Assembly (NCBI RefSeq): GCF_011745365.1
Contig: NW_024468916.1
Span: forward strand, 310,001-374,000
Length of the DNA stretch: 64,000 bases
Direction of reading: 5' to 3'
Origin: Cryphonectria parasitica EP155
Lineage: Eukaryota; Ascomycota; Sordariomycetes; Diaporthales; Cryphonectriaceae
Part shown: in pieces, positions 37,244-49,214 of the stretch
Layout: each line of letters begins with the position of its first letter
Numbering within the stretch: the stretch's first letter is position 1
Notes under the pieces: model-generated
Database searches by the model: none
Told to the model about the DNA's origin: nothing
What the model saw: the letters and a program-made list of their open reading frames with translations, nothing else
Program-made: the position numbers and the translations under genes

Positions 37244-38364
37244 GTCATTCTCGGCGTGTCGCCATGCGACTCGGAGCCAGCGCCAGAGGGTGGGTGCATG
37301 CGGCACAGGAGTCCCGGAAACAAATCTGCCGGAGCGTGTTGTTGCGAAGGATCACGGCCGCACAGCGCAGTTCATGGTCGATGGGGATGGATATGCAATC
37401 TAGGTGGGAACTAGGGGCCCTCTCGGAGCAGGGCATAGTCAGCCGGCTCGTTGCTTGGTGCTAGACCTGGTGCTAGACCACCACCAGGCACGTTCTGCCA
37501 AAGAACCATGGGGCGCCAAGATGGCCTGGGGTCTCGCGCCGCTCATTTAAGGTTGCTATCTTCCCCCCCCCCCCCCATCCCAGCATGGAGAGGGGGAGGG
37601 GGTGCCCTTGGCTACTCGCTAGGCCTTGGTTGGCTCCTCATTTGATGCGTGAGACCCATTGGTCGAAAGGATGGCCCCTAGCATGTACGGTAGCAGCCAC
37701 CACTGCTGTCATACCACAGTATCATCCCGCCTTAGTGCTGTAGTGCCATAGTAATAGTATCGTAGCAGGCCACTGGTACAGTGACCGGACCCCGGACTGT
37801 CCGGCTGGGCGGGGTGCCCTAACGATGTGGGAGCCAACGCAGCCCTGACCGCGTCTGCGTTAAACGACCCTTGATGTCATATGCAGGCACAATAATAATA
37901 TACTCTTGATTGTAGAGGGCTGTCTGCATCATTACAAGACTTTCAGCTTATAGAAACGAGCTTGATTGCATGGGGTCGTAAGCCCTCTGGCTCTGACGCG
38001 GGAGGAGGATCCCCCAAATTGCCAGGGCGCTTATCTCTCTCAATGACCGCTGTTGGTGGTCCACTGGGGCGTTCGTTCATGCCACAGAGCAGGGATGTAG
38101 AATTACCATTAACAACCGCTTTCAGGAAAGCCGCTGCGGAGCTGGGCTGTGCTGCCAGTCAGAGACGACTTCAATGCGACGGATGAATCAACAAGAAAGT
38201 AAACGTGTTTCTGAGTGCTGTAGACATGCGCTGCCGCAATGCGACCGGACAAGCAGGGGGGAAGAAAAGAGTTATAAGCTTCCGACGCCATGTGCTGTGT
38301 CGGTGTAATAGAGTGAATCAAGACAGGTCGGACCACTAAAAAGACGTGTAAGCTTACCCGTCCA
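37244..38364. promoter_or_regulatory. ron1 promoter / nag3 3' region
   Basis: ron1 begins at 37243 and nag3 ends at 38365, both on the - strand, so this is the ron1 promoter plus the nag3 terminator. It contains a C-run at 37564-37576 and a patch rich in short TAG/CTA palindromes (37690-37790). No known operator was identified. Confidence 0.5.
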
Positions 38365-41300
38365 TTATGCTTCTTGAGGAGCATTCTGCATGAGCTGGTC
38401 AAGACCTACATTTTCCGGCGAGTTTGTGAATTCCTCAAACGACTGGAGGACTTCGAAGCCCATGGCTAGCAGTGCATCGTGCAAGTCATCCGTGACCCAG
38501 CTGAGCACGCTCCGCGCCGCCTTGTGGGCTTTGTTCTGCCTCACCCCCATATAAGCCAGTCCTTGCAGAACCAGCGTAGCCTGCGCATTCGACTCAACAA
38601 GAGGCGCGATGATCCCACCCACAAGCTCCTTTGGGGTTGTGCCCTGTAGACATGGCACCTTGAGCCGGAAGGAACTCCCTGGAGAGGAGATGATGACGGT
38701 TCCGAGTATCTTCCCCGCGCCATTCTTGGCCCTGACCACTCCACAGGTCTTTACATCTTGGAGGGCGAACCTGTACAGCTCCGCAACCTCGTCGTGTCCA
38801 AGCAAACTGACGTGGTGCAGGACACTATCGGCGTTGTCCAGCCCGTGAATGAGATCGAAGTTGATTCCGGCGCGCGTTATGCTCTGCGTCAGACCATCAG
38901 GTGCCGCCCAACTGCCCGCATCCCTGATGACCATAGTTGTCAGTGTCCTTGGGAACTGCGTGTCCCAGCCACTATTGGCGAACCACGACTTTGCAGATCC
39001 ACTCTCGTCGACGGGTATACCGAGAAAGACACAAGGATATGATGTGCCGAGTTGAAAGTTCTGGACCCCGTGGTGTTGTTTAAGATGTCTCAGTGCTCGG
39101 CGGTGAAGCGAGCGTCCGATTGAGACGTTCCTCTTGCTTGGTTCAACCAAGAGGGCACCGATAATGCCAGTGTTGTTGATGCAATAAGTCGCACAGAAGC
39201 CGTACAGCGCTTTTGTGCTGCTGTTCCTGACGACGAAATGTGACTCCTCGATGTTCGCACTGGACACCTCAAACGCCGCGGCAGACGTCAGTTTCAAGAA
39301 GTCGAGATTCGGCGCACTGGCTTTCGCAACAGCCCGGAGGAGGTCGTTCAGACTGTTCCTGTCCCTCTGGCTCTCGTAGTTCTCGACGAGCCACTGCTGT
39401 CTTGACTTTGAAACCTTCTTGCTCTTCCTTAGTGTGCCCGGCAGTGTACCTCTTGGCGTGAACTCTCCAAAAAGTGCCCGGATAAGCGCCTGTTCCAGAT
39501 CAATCGGTCCATTAGCCTCTCGAATCTCGTGAACATACGCGGAGACGTCCTAAGAGAAGTGTATGCAAAGGTGAGAAGAGGCTTGCCTACCTGCATCGCG
39601 GTTTCTGTAAAATCAAAAGTGCAGATGTATGTCCCGATCGACTTGTCCATGGCGAAGTCATAGGGCGAGCTGACAGCAACAACAACAAGTGATTTCTTCT
39701 GTCCGCTAGCACGGAGCATTGAACACATCATAGCCACGTGCTTTGTGAAGCCTGACTGGTATAAATTGCGGTTTGCATCTGCTGTGACGACAATGATACC
39801 TGATGCTCTGTTGATCAGATTCTCGTGGACAGGTCTCACCCCGTTCGCAGTGTAGGAAGTGTGCAGAAGCTTTCCGTTTCTTTGGCGCGCCAGCGATCGT
39901 CCCAGCTCTCTGAAGACGCCCTCGCCACTCATGATGGCGCCTCTATCTCGGTGAAGCCACTTATCATGTTCGGTGGAGATGGTGCTTCTGGAGTTCTTAG
40001 CCTCGATGGCCCTCGTTGCGGTTGAGGCGGGTAGTGGCTTGACCAAGGGGGTCAGCAGCAGGAGCTCTTCGTTCTGTTCCATGGACTGGGAGAGCGGGAG
40101 CAGTCGGTCTTTATCTCGCATGACTGTGATGGAGCTCTCGTACGCCTGTCGGGATAAGTTGAGATGGGATGGATGGATTTGTGAGAGCAGAGATAGTCCA
40201 GGTGGGTTAAGGGCTTCGGCCCATGAAGTGCACTTGGACTTCATCTGGAGTATGCGCCTGATCGAAGTCATGATCCTGTCTCTGCCAATGATACCATTCT
40301 CAATCCCCAGCTTCAGCCCAGCAATACCCTCGAGTTGAATCTTGACAATCGTCAGCTGAGAATACATGCATACTCCGGGGGGGGGGGGATACAAAATTTC
40401 CTAAGAGTTGAGAGTGGCATGGAGCCTCGGCCTTCACAAGACCCTCTCACCACAATACCACTCGATTCGGATGACAAGGAAATACTTACGTTATAATCCT
40501 TACACAGAAGGATCAGATCACAGCCAGCCTCGACGGCCATAACGGTACCTCCTTTGACGCCGATTTCCTGGTATAAGGCCTCCATCTCGAGACACTCGGA
40601 GATGGCGACTCCCTTGAAACCCAACTCTTGCCTTAGCAAATCGTCGACGACCTGGTCAGAGAGACATGCATGGGACACATTCATGTTGGCGGATGCGATT
40701 CCACAGCCACCCACGAACACGGCATCCAGTTTTCCGGTCGCGATCGCATTCCTGTATGGTACCAGAGCGCTGAGACTGAGCTCCTCTAGAGTCTGTGTGA
40801 TGATGGGGATGTCCAGACTGGAGCCTCTGAAGTCCAGGTTTCCGTATGTTGGGAAATGCTTGCCGCATGTGGAGAGTCCTGCGTCTTTATAGCCTTTTAT
40901 GGCAGCAATACTATACTGCGAGACCTCTTGGGGGTCGTCGCCGCTGCTTCTGACACCGATGGGTTGGAAACGAGCGTTTGTGAGGACATCCAGGACTGGC
41001 CCAATGATGAGATTGACACCGACGGCCGAGATCTCCTTGGCCGTAGCCTTGGCTACGTTGTATGCCATATCAAGGCTTCCTGTAGCCGCCAGCCCCATGG
41101 CACTTGGGAACTGACAGATGAAGTCTTCATCAAAGAGACTGTTGACACCTCCATTCTCCTGGTCCACGGCAATGAGCAGGGGGCACGGGTGTCCTGCATT
41201 GTGGGCAATGGTCTGCAGCTCCTGGACGAGCCTAGCTGTCTCGTGAGCGGCTTCAACGGTTTCAACACATTAGCATCTCTCGGTCCAAGTCGGAAACAAC

Positions 41301-41696
41301 AAAACAGACAGCAAAAGCTTTGTGGACTCTGAATTACACTTCACGTTCTTGGCAGTGAGGATGATGGAACCAAGATGATATTCCTCAATAAGGGTACGGA
41401 TCTGCGGGGTGACCTGAAAGGGAATATTTTAGTAAGCCCTTCTGCGAGACTGTATTCGAGTGGAGAAGGAGGAAGAGGGAGGGAAAGGACTCCTCCTGAC
41501 TTCAGTGCCATCCCAGCCCATTAGCAGCATCTGCCCGATAGCCCTACAACCCCAGTATCCAGTGGTTAGCCCAGATATCTCTTTTCCCTTGCTGACTGAG
41601 GACAAAGGAATGAGTTGTTGCAAGGCAAGAAGACAAAAGCACGTACCAATCAAGATCTAGCCATAGTGGGTCCAAGTCGCCCTCTGGCTTCGCCAT
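38365..41696 (-). CDS. nag3: GH3 beta-N-acetylglucosaminidase fused to a GNAT acetyltransferase domain (NAG3)
   Basis: CDS complement(join(38365..39489,39591..40355,40490..41250,41338..41413,41501..41543,41647..41696)), 939 aa, five introns. The N-terminal half is GH3 of the NagZ type: VDQENGGVNSLF, CGKHFPTYGNL (K187-H188), and GVAISECLEMEAL. The C-terminal third is GNAT-like: GALLVEPSKRNVSIGRSLHR resembles the acetyl-CoA pyrophosphate loop. No signal peptide, so probably intracellular. Two oddities: the expected Asp nucleophile is Glu (E275), and the NagZ Asp-His dyad loop is not present. The fifth intron could be 41 nt or 101 nt; I chose 101 nt because it joins TFDFTETAMQ to ALIRALFGEFTPRG, as the family requires. 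The third intron's acceptor reads GAAG, less typical. Role: releasing GlcNAc for the kinase next door; fusion with GNAT is known in fungal GH3 enzymes. Confidence 0.9.
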
Positions 41697-43497
41697 ATTA
41701 GCTGAGATGGTTGCTGGACATTCCTATGCAATAGAAACCCAGGGCGAGCCTAGAATATGTTGTCGTATGTAGATGGAACCACAGCTGCAGACAGCAGGGT
41801 TCGACCGTCGAGTTGGGTGAGCGGCAAGGTGTTGATCTCCAAGCAGATCGGGAGGATGAGGGGGCGCCTTGTGGAAGCTGGAATTAAACAGGCTAGCCCA
41901 AAGCGACACAGGGACGAAATTACAGACTCCCCACTCGAGACAGAAGAAGGATATGACTGGAAATCTTTGGTCGGTGTCGTTGTTGAATGGTGATGACACA
42001 TCTGATGAAGCTGTGCTGCGAGCCTGGTATGTCGCAGGTGCGGCTGGGACGGTCTGCTGAAGCGCCTCGCGCCTGCTATCTCTCTCCTAGGCTGTGCGGC
42101 CAGTCAGCTGTGGTCAGCAGGGTTAGGGTCAGAGTCCTATTTAATTGGGTCATCGGATATCCGCAATTTCCCTATGACGCTAAGCTACTTCCGGGTCTGC
42201 AAAGAGTCAGGGTGTGATAGGAAGGGAAGCAGGTACCCAAGTACCTCCCTCCCCGTCGTGGTGCCGTCGTCCTTCATGTCACCATCAAACGTTACATCTA
42301 TGATATGGATGCGATCTACCCTGACCTTTTTTTTTTTTGCTCTTCTTCCTGCCTTTCCTTGTGACTCGACGCAGATCATCGAAAGCATACGTATCTCTGA
42401 GAGCCGCTTCAACGTCTCCTCGACCCTCCTTTCGGGGAGGGACCAGCGGATACCGTGAACAAAACGCAGGATGCCACTTTTCCGCACTGCCAGCACAACG
42501 ACCCTGCACATAACTCAATGCAACCACACTCGATGGTGGAGCGACACATATGCTTGATGTTAATCGCAGAGGAGAGTAGGAGGGAGATATGGGAAGAGAA
42601 GTGAAAACTGTTGAACAGTAGGTGGTTGGAGTCTACATGCCTCTCAAGCCGCAGAGGCCTCAACTCTCTCGACCTTCCAAAAAAGACTTCCCATTGCATC
42701 CAGTCACTTGGGCAGAAATACTACACTACAAGTAATACACTTACTATACTAGTCACATGCTACGGATACCCCCAAAGGAGATGACGTGCGTCAGTCAAGT
42801 TTGTCAGAGACGGGGGACCCATGACGAATGGCGGCTCAAGTAGCCTGTGTCATGAACACCGACAACGCTCCGCTACCACATCCACAGAGCATCCCGTTAT
42901 CCGTTGAGAGCCGCTGATTTGGACCATGTGGTCTGAAACCAACTCCACCACTGGCTTACTGTGCTGGCACTGTGCATGATGGACTCGACTGGGACTGGAC
43001 TGTTGCCTCCCTAATCCCTAATCAGCAGCATGCGTCAAGACCCTCCCTCCTTCCAATGACTAAAGGCGACATCCGGGGACTGGCTAATGTAGCTTTCGGT
43101 TTGCCTCCTCGAGGTACCCTCCTTCAGGCAAGGACGGATCGCCTTTGGGGGCCCTTTGCCGGCAACGTGATACTTGCTTGGTTTTATCTCTCTCATTCAC
43201 TGTCTCGGAGGCCATCGGCGGTACATTCATCGTGTACTGCCGTGTGATACCCAGGGAAAAGTTTGTGTGTAAGTCAGCTTAAGTATACTTGGTTCTCTCT
43301 CTCTCTTCCTCTTCCTCAGAAGAAGTTGTGTCTCCTCTTGTCCATGGAGCCTCTTCACAATTCGAAAAAGAGGACCAGTGGTCCTCTCAGCGGCGACAAA
43401 ACCCCATCCTCCCCCTCCTATAAGCCTATTGTCACTCATAATCCACCAATAACCTGAGATCCCCCCTTCTTCGACTTCTTTGCTCTTCACCTTTATC
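41697..43497. promoter_or_regulatory. Shared divergent promoter of nag3 and dac1
   Basis: 1.8 kb between two outward-reading cluster genes, so a good place for shared control by RON1. It has a T-run at 42327-42338 and a (TC)n run at 43293-43305. The open frame at 42185-42511 (-) has no recognisable domain and is not called. Confidence 0.55.
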
Positions 43498-44939
43498 ATG
43501 CCGGCCATCATCACCGACCAGGGGCCCAGAAATGGCGTCACCAAATTCACAAATTGCCGTATCGCCAGAGGAAGTTCTCTGGTGGATGAGGATCTCTGGG
43601 TCAGCTCGGTCACAGGCAAGATCCTCGAGACGCAGGCGGCTTTCTACGACGATTTCGTGCTGCCTGACCAGATCATCGACCTCCACGGCCGTATCGTGTC
43701 GCCCGGCCTGATCGATTCCCAGCTCAACGGCGCCTTCGGCCTCAACTTCTCCACTGTCGTCCCAGACATGTCTTTGTACGGCAAGGCAGTGCGAGACCTG
43801 AACCGGCGACTAGTCCAGACCGGTGTGACTTCGTACGTCCCGACCGTTACGAGCCAGACGAGCGATCTGTACCGAGCCGTACTGCCTCATCTCGGCCCGT
43901 CCAGCTTCGAAAGGATCGCAGAGGACGGTGCCGAGTCGCTCGGCGCGCACTGCGAGGGGCCCTTCATCGCCCCAGGAAAACACGGCTGTCACAATGTCAA
44001 TGTGCTGCGGGTGGCGCACACCATCGATGACCTGGAGGACATGTATGGCGCCGAAAACATCAACCCAGAAGTAGCCCAAGGCCCACTGCCTGTCAGGATG
44101 ATCACAGCCGCGCCCGAAATGGGAAACATGACCCAGCTTGTGCACGAGCTGCGCTCTCGCGGCATCATTTACTCGATCGGCCACTCGGAAGCTACCTACG
44201 AGGAGGCATCAGCGGCCGTGGGCGCCGGCGCGACTATGATCACGCACCTCTTCAACGCCATGCGACCGCTTCACCACAGAAACCCAGGCATCTTTGGTGT
44301 GCTGGGCATTGCTGAGAGCCTGCCGCGCCCATACTTTGGCATCATCTCTGACGGCATTCACCTGCACCCAAACACCATCAAGATCGCATACAACTCGCAT
44401 CCTGATGGCTTTATCCTTGTCACCGACGCGATGCACATGGTGGGACTGCCGGATGGGCGGTACAGGTGGACCAATGGCGACGGCGAACATCACATTATAA
44501 AGAAGGGCTTCGTGCTGACACTTGAGGGCACGGACAGCATAGCAGGAAGGTGAGTCAAGAATATCCTTAGTGGGAAGAAGCCTTCCAAGACTGACAAGTC
44601 AAACCAACCAGCTCTATCACTCTGATCGAGTGTGTCAACAACTTCCTGAAATGGTCTGGCACCAGCATTCCCAACGTCCTCAGGGCTGTAACCTCGACGC
44701 CGGCAGAGATGCTGGGTCTGAAGGGCATCAAGGGATGCCTGGACGCCGGGGCCGATGCCGACCTCGTCATACTCTGCGAAGAAAAGGACGAGACCGGGGC
44801 CGCCCGCCTTGCTGTTGACGAGGTTTGGAAGTTTGGGCGCAGGGTCTACACAAAAGGCGAGCCGTTCTCGCCTGTGGACTCTCCTGTCGACAGCTCACCT
44901 ATCCCCTCGTCGCCCGAGGGAGACTACGCCGCCATCTGA
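43498..44939 (+). CDS. dac1: N-acetylglucosamine-6-phosphate deacetylase (DAC1 / NagA family)
   Basis: CDS join(43498..44549,44612..44939), 459 aa; one 62-bp intron (GTGAGT...ACCAG). Amidohydrolase/NagA motifs are complete: PGLIDSQLNGAFG, the metal ligand E153 in HCEGPFI, H229 in GHSEA, H250 in THLFNAM, and the catalytic D310 in VTDAMHMVGLPDG. It removes the acetyl group from GlcNAc-6-phosphate, giving GlcN-6-phosphate and acetate, between HXK3 and DAM1 in the pathway. A short acidic/Pro-Ser tail follows the barrel. Start: the ATG at 43498; an upstream in-frame frame to 43480 has no ATG. Divergent from nag3 across a 1.8-kb shared promoter. Cytosolic (no targeting signal). Confidence 0.96.
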
Positions 44940-45291
44940 AACCTGGCTTGGGGTTGAAGGCTGAGAAGATGTCAACGATTATACCTGCATTGTGTATGAG
45001 AGGCATTTCAAAAGATATTTTCTTTTGTTCTTGACAAGACTTGGAATGGAAGCACTTTGATGATAAGATAAATTGCATGCTACAAACAGATAGAGTAGAC
45101 TTTGATCAGCTTCAAAGAGGTTTGCATGACTTGCTATAGCGATGGCATATATGTAGAGCATTTGGAGATTTCCAATTTGATACTATCATAAAATTAGAAT
45201 TTGAGGCCTATATGAGGACGACGAGGAAGAGAGACCACGTATCCATTTTCAATGTCCTCCTGATGATCATCTGTCTGCTCCTATAATTTTT
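44940..45291. other. Convergent intergenic region
   Basis: 350 bp of AT-rich sequence between the 3' ends of dac1 (+) and the GH31 gene (-). Nothing else seen. Confidence 0.5.
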
Positions 45292-47728
45292 CTAGGATAA
45301 TAGCTCGATGGTTTTGCCCGCCTTTTCATCAATCTTCCTACCATCCTGGCTGACCGTGGTCTTGCCCTTCAAAATATCCACGCTCTTCAATTTGCCATCG
45401 GCTCCGGCCTCAAGCACGCCGAGCTGCTTGCCCTCGTTGTCTACCAGTGTCGCTTTCGTGCCTTCGTTGACATGGTAGAGGCAGACCTCGAGGTCTTCTG
45501 CATAGTCATAAACGGCGCCCTTGACGCCCTCCTTGCCGAGCAACAGTATAGAGTTTTCCCGCACATAAAGAGGCAGCGTGCCAAAGCCGTGCTTCTCCTT
45601 GAACCAGCCCGGGCCGGATCGGACCTCATTGGTGAAGAAGGACGTCCATTTGCCCTTGGGCAGGTAGAACTCGACCTCCCCACCCTCATCAAAGATGGGC
45701 GCAGCGAGGAGATTGTCGCCCACCATGAACTGTCTGTCCAGGAACCAGGACGTCGGGTCGTCAGGGAACTCGAGGCACATGGCCCGCAGCGACAGAGGAA
45801 TTCCGCCCTCGACTGCCTTCGCAGCCTGAGCATACAAGTATGGCATAAGCCTGTTCTTCAGCGCAGTCCACTTGGCCAGTGTCCGCGTGCAGCCCTCCTC
45901 AGTCCGATCATCATTGTCGATGGTCCAGGGTACGCGGTAACTGTTGCTCCCGTGCAGCCGGCTGTGGCTGCACAGCAGGCCGAAGGCCACCCAGCGCTTG
46001 TAGATCCAGGCTGGAGGATACCCCTCGAACCCACCGATATCGACGCTCCAAAAGGCAAATCCGCCGAGTCCCAGGCCTAGCCCGCCTCGCACCGACTCGG
46101 CCATTGCCTCAGGCGTGGACTCACAGTCGCCGCCCCACTGCAGCGGGAAGCGCTGTGTGCCAGCGCATGCGGTGCGCGCGAAGAGCACGGCCTGGTCGGA
46201 TCCGTAGCGCTTCTGGAGAGCCTCGTAGACGACCTTGTTGTACAAGAAGGCGTAGAAGTTGTGCATCTTCTCAGGGTCAACAGACGAGTCGTGCCAGGCC
46301 ACATCGAGAGTGGGCACCCGCTCGCCAAAGTCGGTCTTGATAGCGTCCACGCCCTGGTCGAAAAGGGTGTTCAGGCATCTCTCGTACCACTCGACCGCGG
46401 CCGGATTTGTGAAGTCGACCAGGCCCATGCCGGCCTGCCACAAATCCCACTGCCAGACGTCGCCGTTCTTTCGCTTGACAAGATACCCCTTCTCAGCGGC
46501 CTCCTTGAAGGCTTCGCCGTGCTGGGCAATGTACGGGTTGATCCACACGCAGACTTTCTTGACGAGCCCAGAGGCCTTGAGCCGGCCGATCTGCGCCTTG
46601 GGATCGGGGAACCGCTCCGAGTCGAAGACAAAGTCGGTCCATTTGAAGGCGGGCATCCAGAAGCAGTCGTAGTGGAAGACGTCCACAGTGATGTCGCGCT
46701 CCTTCATGCCCTCGAGAAAAGAGTTCACAGTGACCTCGTCGTAGTCTGTGGTAAAGCTGGTACTCAGCCAAAGGCCAAAACTCCAGCTAGGAACGCTGCT
46801 GGGCTTTCCGGTGAGGACGGAGTAGCGGTAGAGAACCTCTTTGGGGGTTTTGCCGTAGATGATGTACCACTTGAGCCGCTGGCCGCGGATGCTCGTCTGA
46901 ACTCGGCAGCAGCGCTCGCTCCCAACCTCAAGCTCAACTTTGCCGGCGTGGTCTATGAAGATACCGTAGCCACGGTTGCTCAGCCAGAACGAGATGTTCT
47001 TGTAAGCCTGTTCGCTTGAAGTCCCGCCGTCGGCATTCCAAAGTGTTATGGCCTGTCCGAGCTTGTTGAAGGCGCCGAATCTCTCCCCAAGCCCGTGAAC
47101 AGATTCACCCACGGCAAGAGAGGTCTGCGTGAAGATGTAATGCTTGAAGTCGCGCAGATCACCGGTCTGCAGTGGATTGCTAGGTGCCGGGCTGTAAGCC
47201 AAGCCGACGCTCCGGCTTAAGAGCGAGGTGAGATGCTTGGAGCCATCCGCGGCATCGAAACGGATGTCAAATGTACCAGGTACAACAGTGGCAGTGATGG
47301 ACCCAGATGTCAGTGTTGTGGCTCCCTTGCTGCTCTCTGAGACCTTACTCTCGACCTCAGGCTTGCCAGCCGGGTAGAGATCGAAATGAGGTCCTCTGTT
47401 GACCTCACCATCCCAGTGCGTGGTTTCGACGGATAAAACGCCATCGCTCTGTGCCTCGACATCCTGTGAATACATATTAGCTGACGATCCGGACCGGCTT
47501 AGAGATGATGACTGATCCTTAGGGTAGTGCGTAATGCTTCGCTGGGCTTGGGTCCTATCTTACAATGTTCAGGGTACTCAAGTTTAGAGTGTCTCCTCTG
47601 GACCTGATCTTCTTGGTTGGACAGAGCAGACGCAACCCTCGGTCTGTCTTCTTGATATTGTACACCTCCTCGGCATACTCGACCCTCACACCCTCGGCTG
47701 TCAGCCACATTCCATCGCGAAACTTCAT
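45292..47728 (-). CDS. GH31 glycosidase, alpha-xylosidase-like, intracellular
   Basis: CDS complement(join(45292..47463,47564..47728)), 778 aa; one 100-bp intron. Exon 1 gives MKFRDGMWLTAEGVRVEYAE, the N-terminal beta-sandwich of this subfamily. Catalytic motifs match the YicI group: nucleophile D433 in KTDFGE and acid/base D501 in WGGDCES, 68 residues apart (66 in E. coli YicI). Other family features: FHYDCFWMPAFKWTDFVFD, SVDIGGFEG and HGSNSYRVPW. No signal peptide, so it probably acts on short xylose-containing oligosaccharides (such as isoprimeverose) in the cytosol. Substrate is inference; alpha-glucosidase activity cannot be excluded. It abuts the GlcNAc cluster but is not a known part of that pathway. 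Confidence 0.9.
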
Positions 47729-49214
47729 GGTCTCGGTCAAGGTCAAGATCTCAAACAAGACGAATATCAAACCTCAACTTTGAGGCTGCTTCAACCCAGA
47801 TCAAAGCAAGAAGAGACCTTCTTATTAAATAGTCGGGCTGAAGACTTCTTCAACCATATGTATGGGGGAGAGAGAGAGAGAGAAAGAGGAGAGAGGAGAC
47901 AGAAACAAACAGGCTCCGCAGCACCGCAGAACCCAATGTTACGTGATCCGGCAGGCCATCGTGAGAAGATCTGCCTGACCTGGTCATTGGCACGGCGAGG
48001 CGGCCCGAAGTGAAGCATGTAACTTGAGATGGGTAGCTCAATTGTGGGCTGAGAACAGGATAATCCTCGGCAGAATCTGCCACCCGCCAAGGTAAGAAGA
48101 GAGCTTCTGCCTCCTCCAGATGCTGCCGCCTTCCATGGTGTGACTGAATCGGCTGCTGTGCAATATGTACAATGTACAATTAAGTGGAGGTTGAGGAGGA
48201 GAAGGAGGAGAGGAGAAGCCGATCAATGATTGGAGACTATGTCCAACGGTTAGTTTGTCCGTCTTTAGGGTGACGAGCCCATGCCACTATTCCCAAAATA
48301 GACAAACCAGCTCGGCAGCCGGAGCAGCATTCTACCGTACTATGTGGAAGCTCCAGCGTAGCTTCCCACTACAAAGTTACTATGTATGCACACTGCAGGA
48401 ACTACCCTGCAACGTCTGCTATCGTCTATTACACTAATTGATCTTCTATTTACAGCGAACCAGCATTATCAGTAGCGGCACGATCCCCTCATTCTTTGGC
48501 TGTTGATTTTCCCACGAGTCACAACCCATGGTTTCCTCTTGAAAAGGCCAGCCTCTACACCGAGGATCTCAGCGTCGTGATGTTCTCGTCATCAACCAAA
48601 CTGCTCTGTCCAAGGGGAGTAACTGTACTGTACCGTGGCCATTCCCCTACCAGACCTGCCTGCAAAGGGGGGAGATGATGTTCTGACATGGGTTACTACC
48701 ACAGTTAGGCTCCTTCTCACGAGGTCTCTATAGCTGATACTACGCGGCGTGTCTGATGTGCATCGCTGCTGTTCCACTCGGTCGACGTATCTCCTGGCAT
48801 GGAACCCGAGAGCAAAACGGTCGACTCGGCCCGGAAAGGCTTGACTGAAATTAGGGGGCGTCCACAACATGCAAAGACATGGTTTCTCCAAGATTTATCT
48901 TGCATACCCTTCAGCTGCAGATGCGTGAACTTGTGTTCCCGTGAGCCTCGTCAACCACCAGAGTGGGCTTAGCCTGCTCCCACGAGACCGGTAAGCTCGC
49001 CGAGACGATGCATCTAAGGCAACCTAGGGAGCAAGGGTGATATTTTTCCTAGTCTGTTCTTCTTAGTAGGTGGTTTTGAACTGGGGCCAAATACATATAT
49101 GGCGTGTGTTGGGCCGTCCTTCTGCGGACCTGTTGCGATGAGGGAACAGTCGAAGGCCTTTGGTGGAAAGCTGGTACCTGCTTCTGGGACAGCCAACTCA
49201 AAACCATTGTCAGG
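47729..49214. promoter_or_regulatory. Divergent promoter between the GH31 and GH3 genes
   Basis: 1.5 kb between two outward-reading glycosidase genes. A (GA)n run lies at 47867-47885. No open frame of substance and no recognised operator was found. Confidence 0.5.

Noticed and set aside
42185..42511. 108-codon open frame (-) between nag3 and dac1
   Set aside because: Contains an A-run-derived Lys tract and matches no family I know; lies in a divergent promoter.
46261..47019. 252-codon open frame on the + strand
   Set aside because: Antisense of the GH31 gene, which has complete catalytic motifs.
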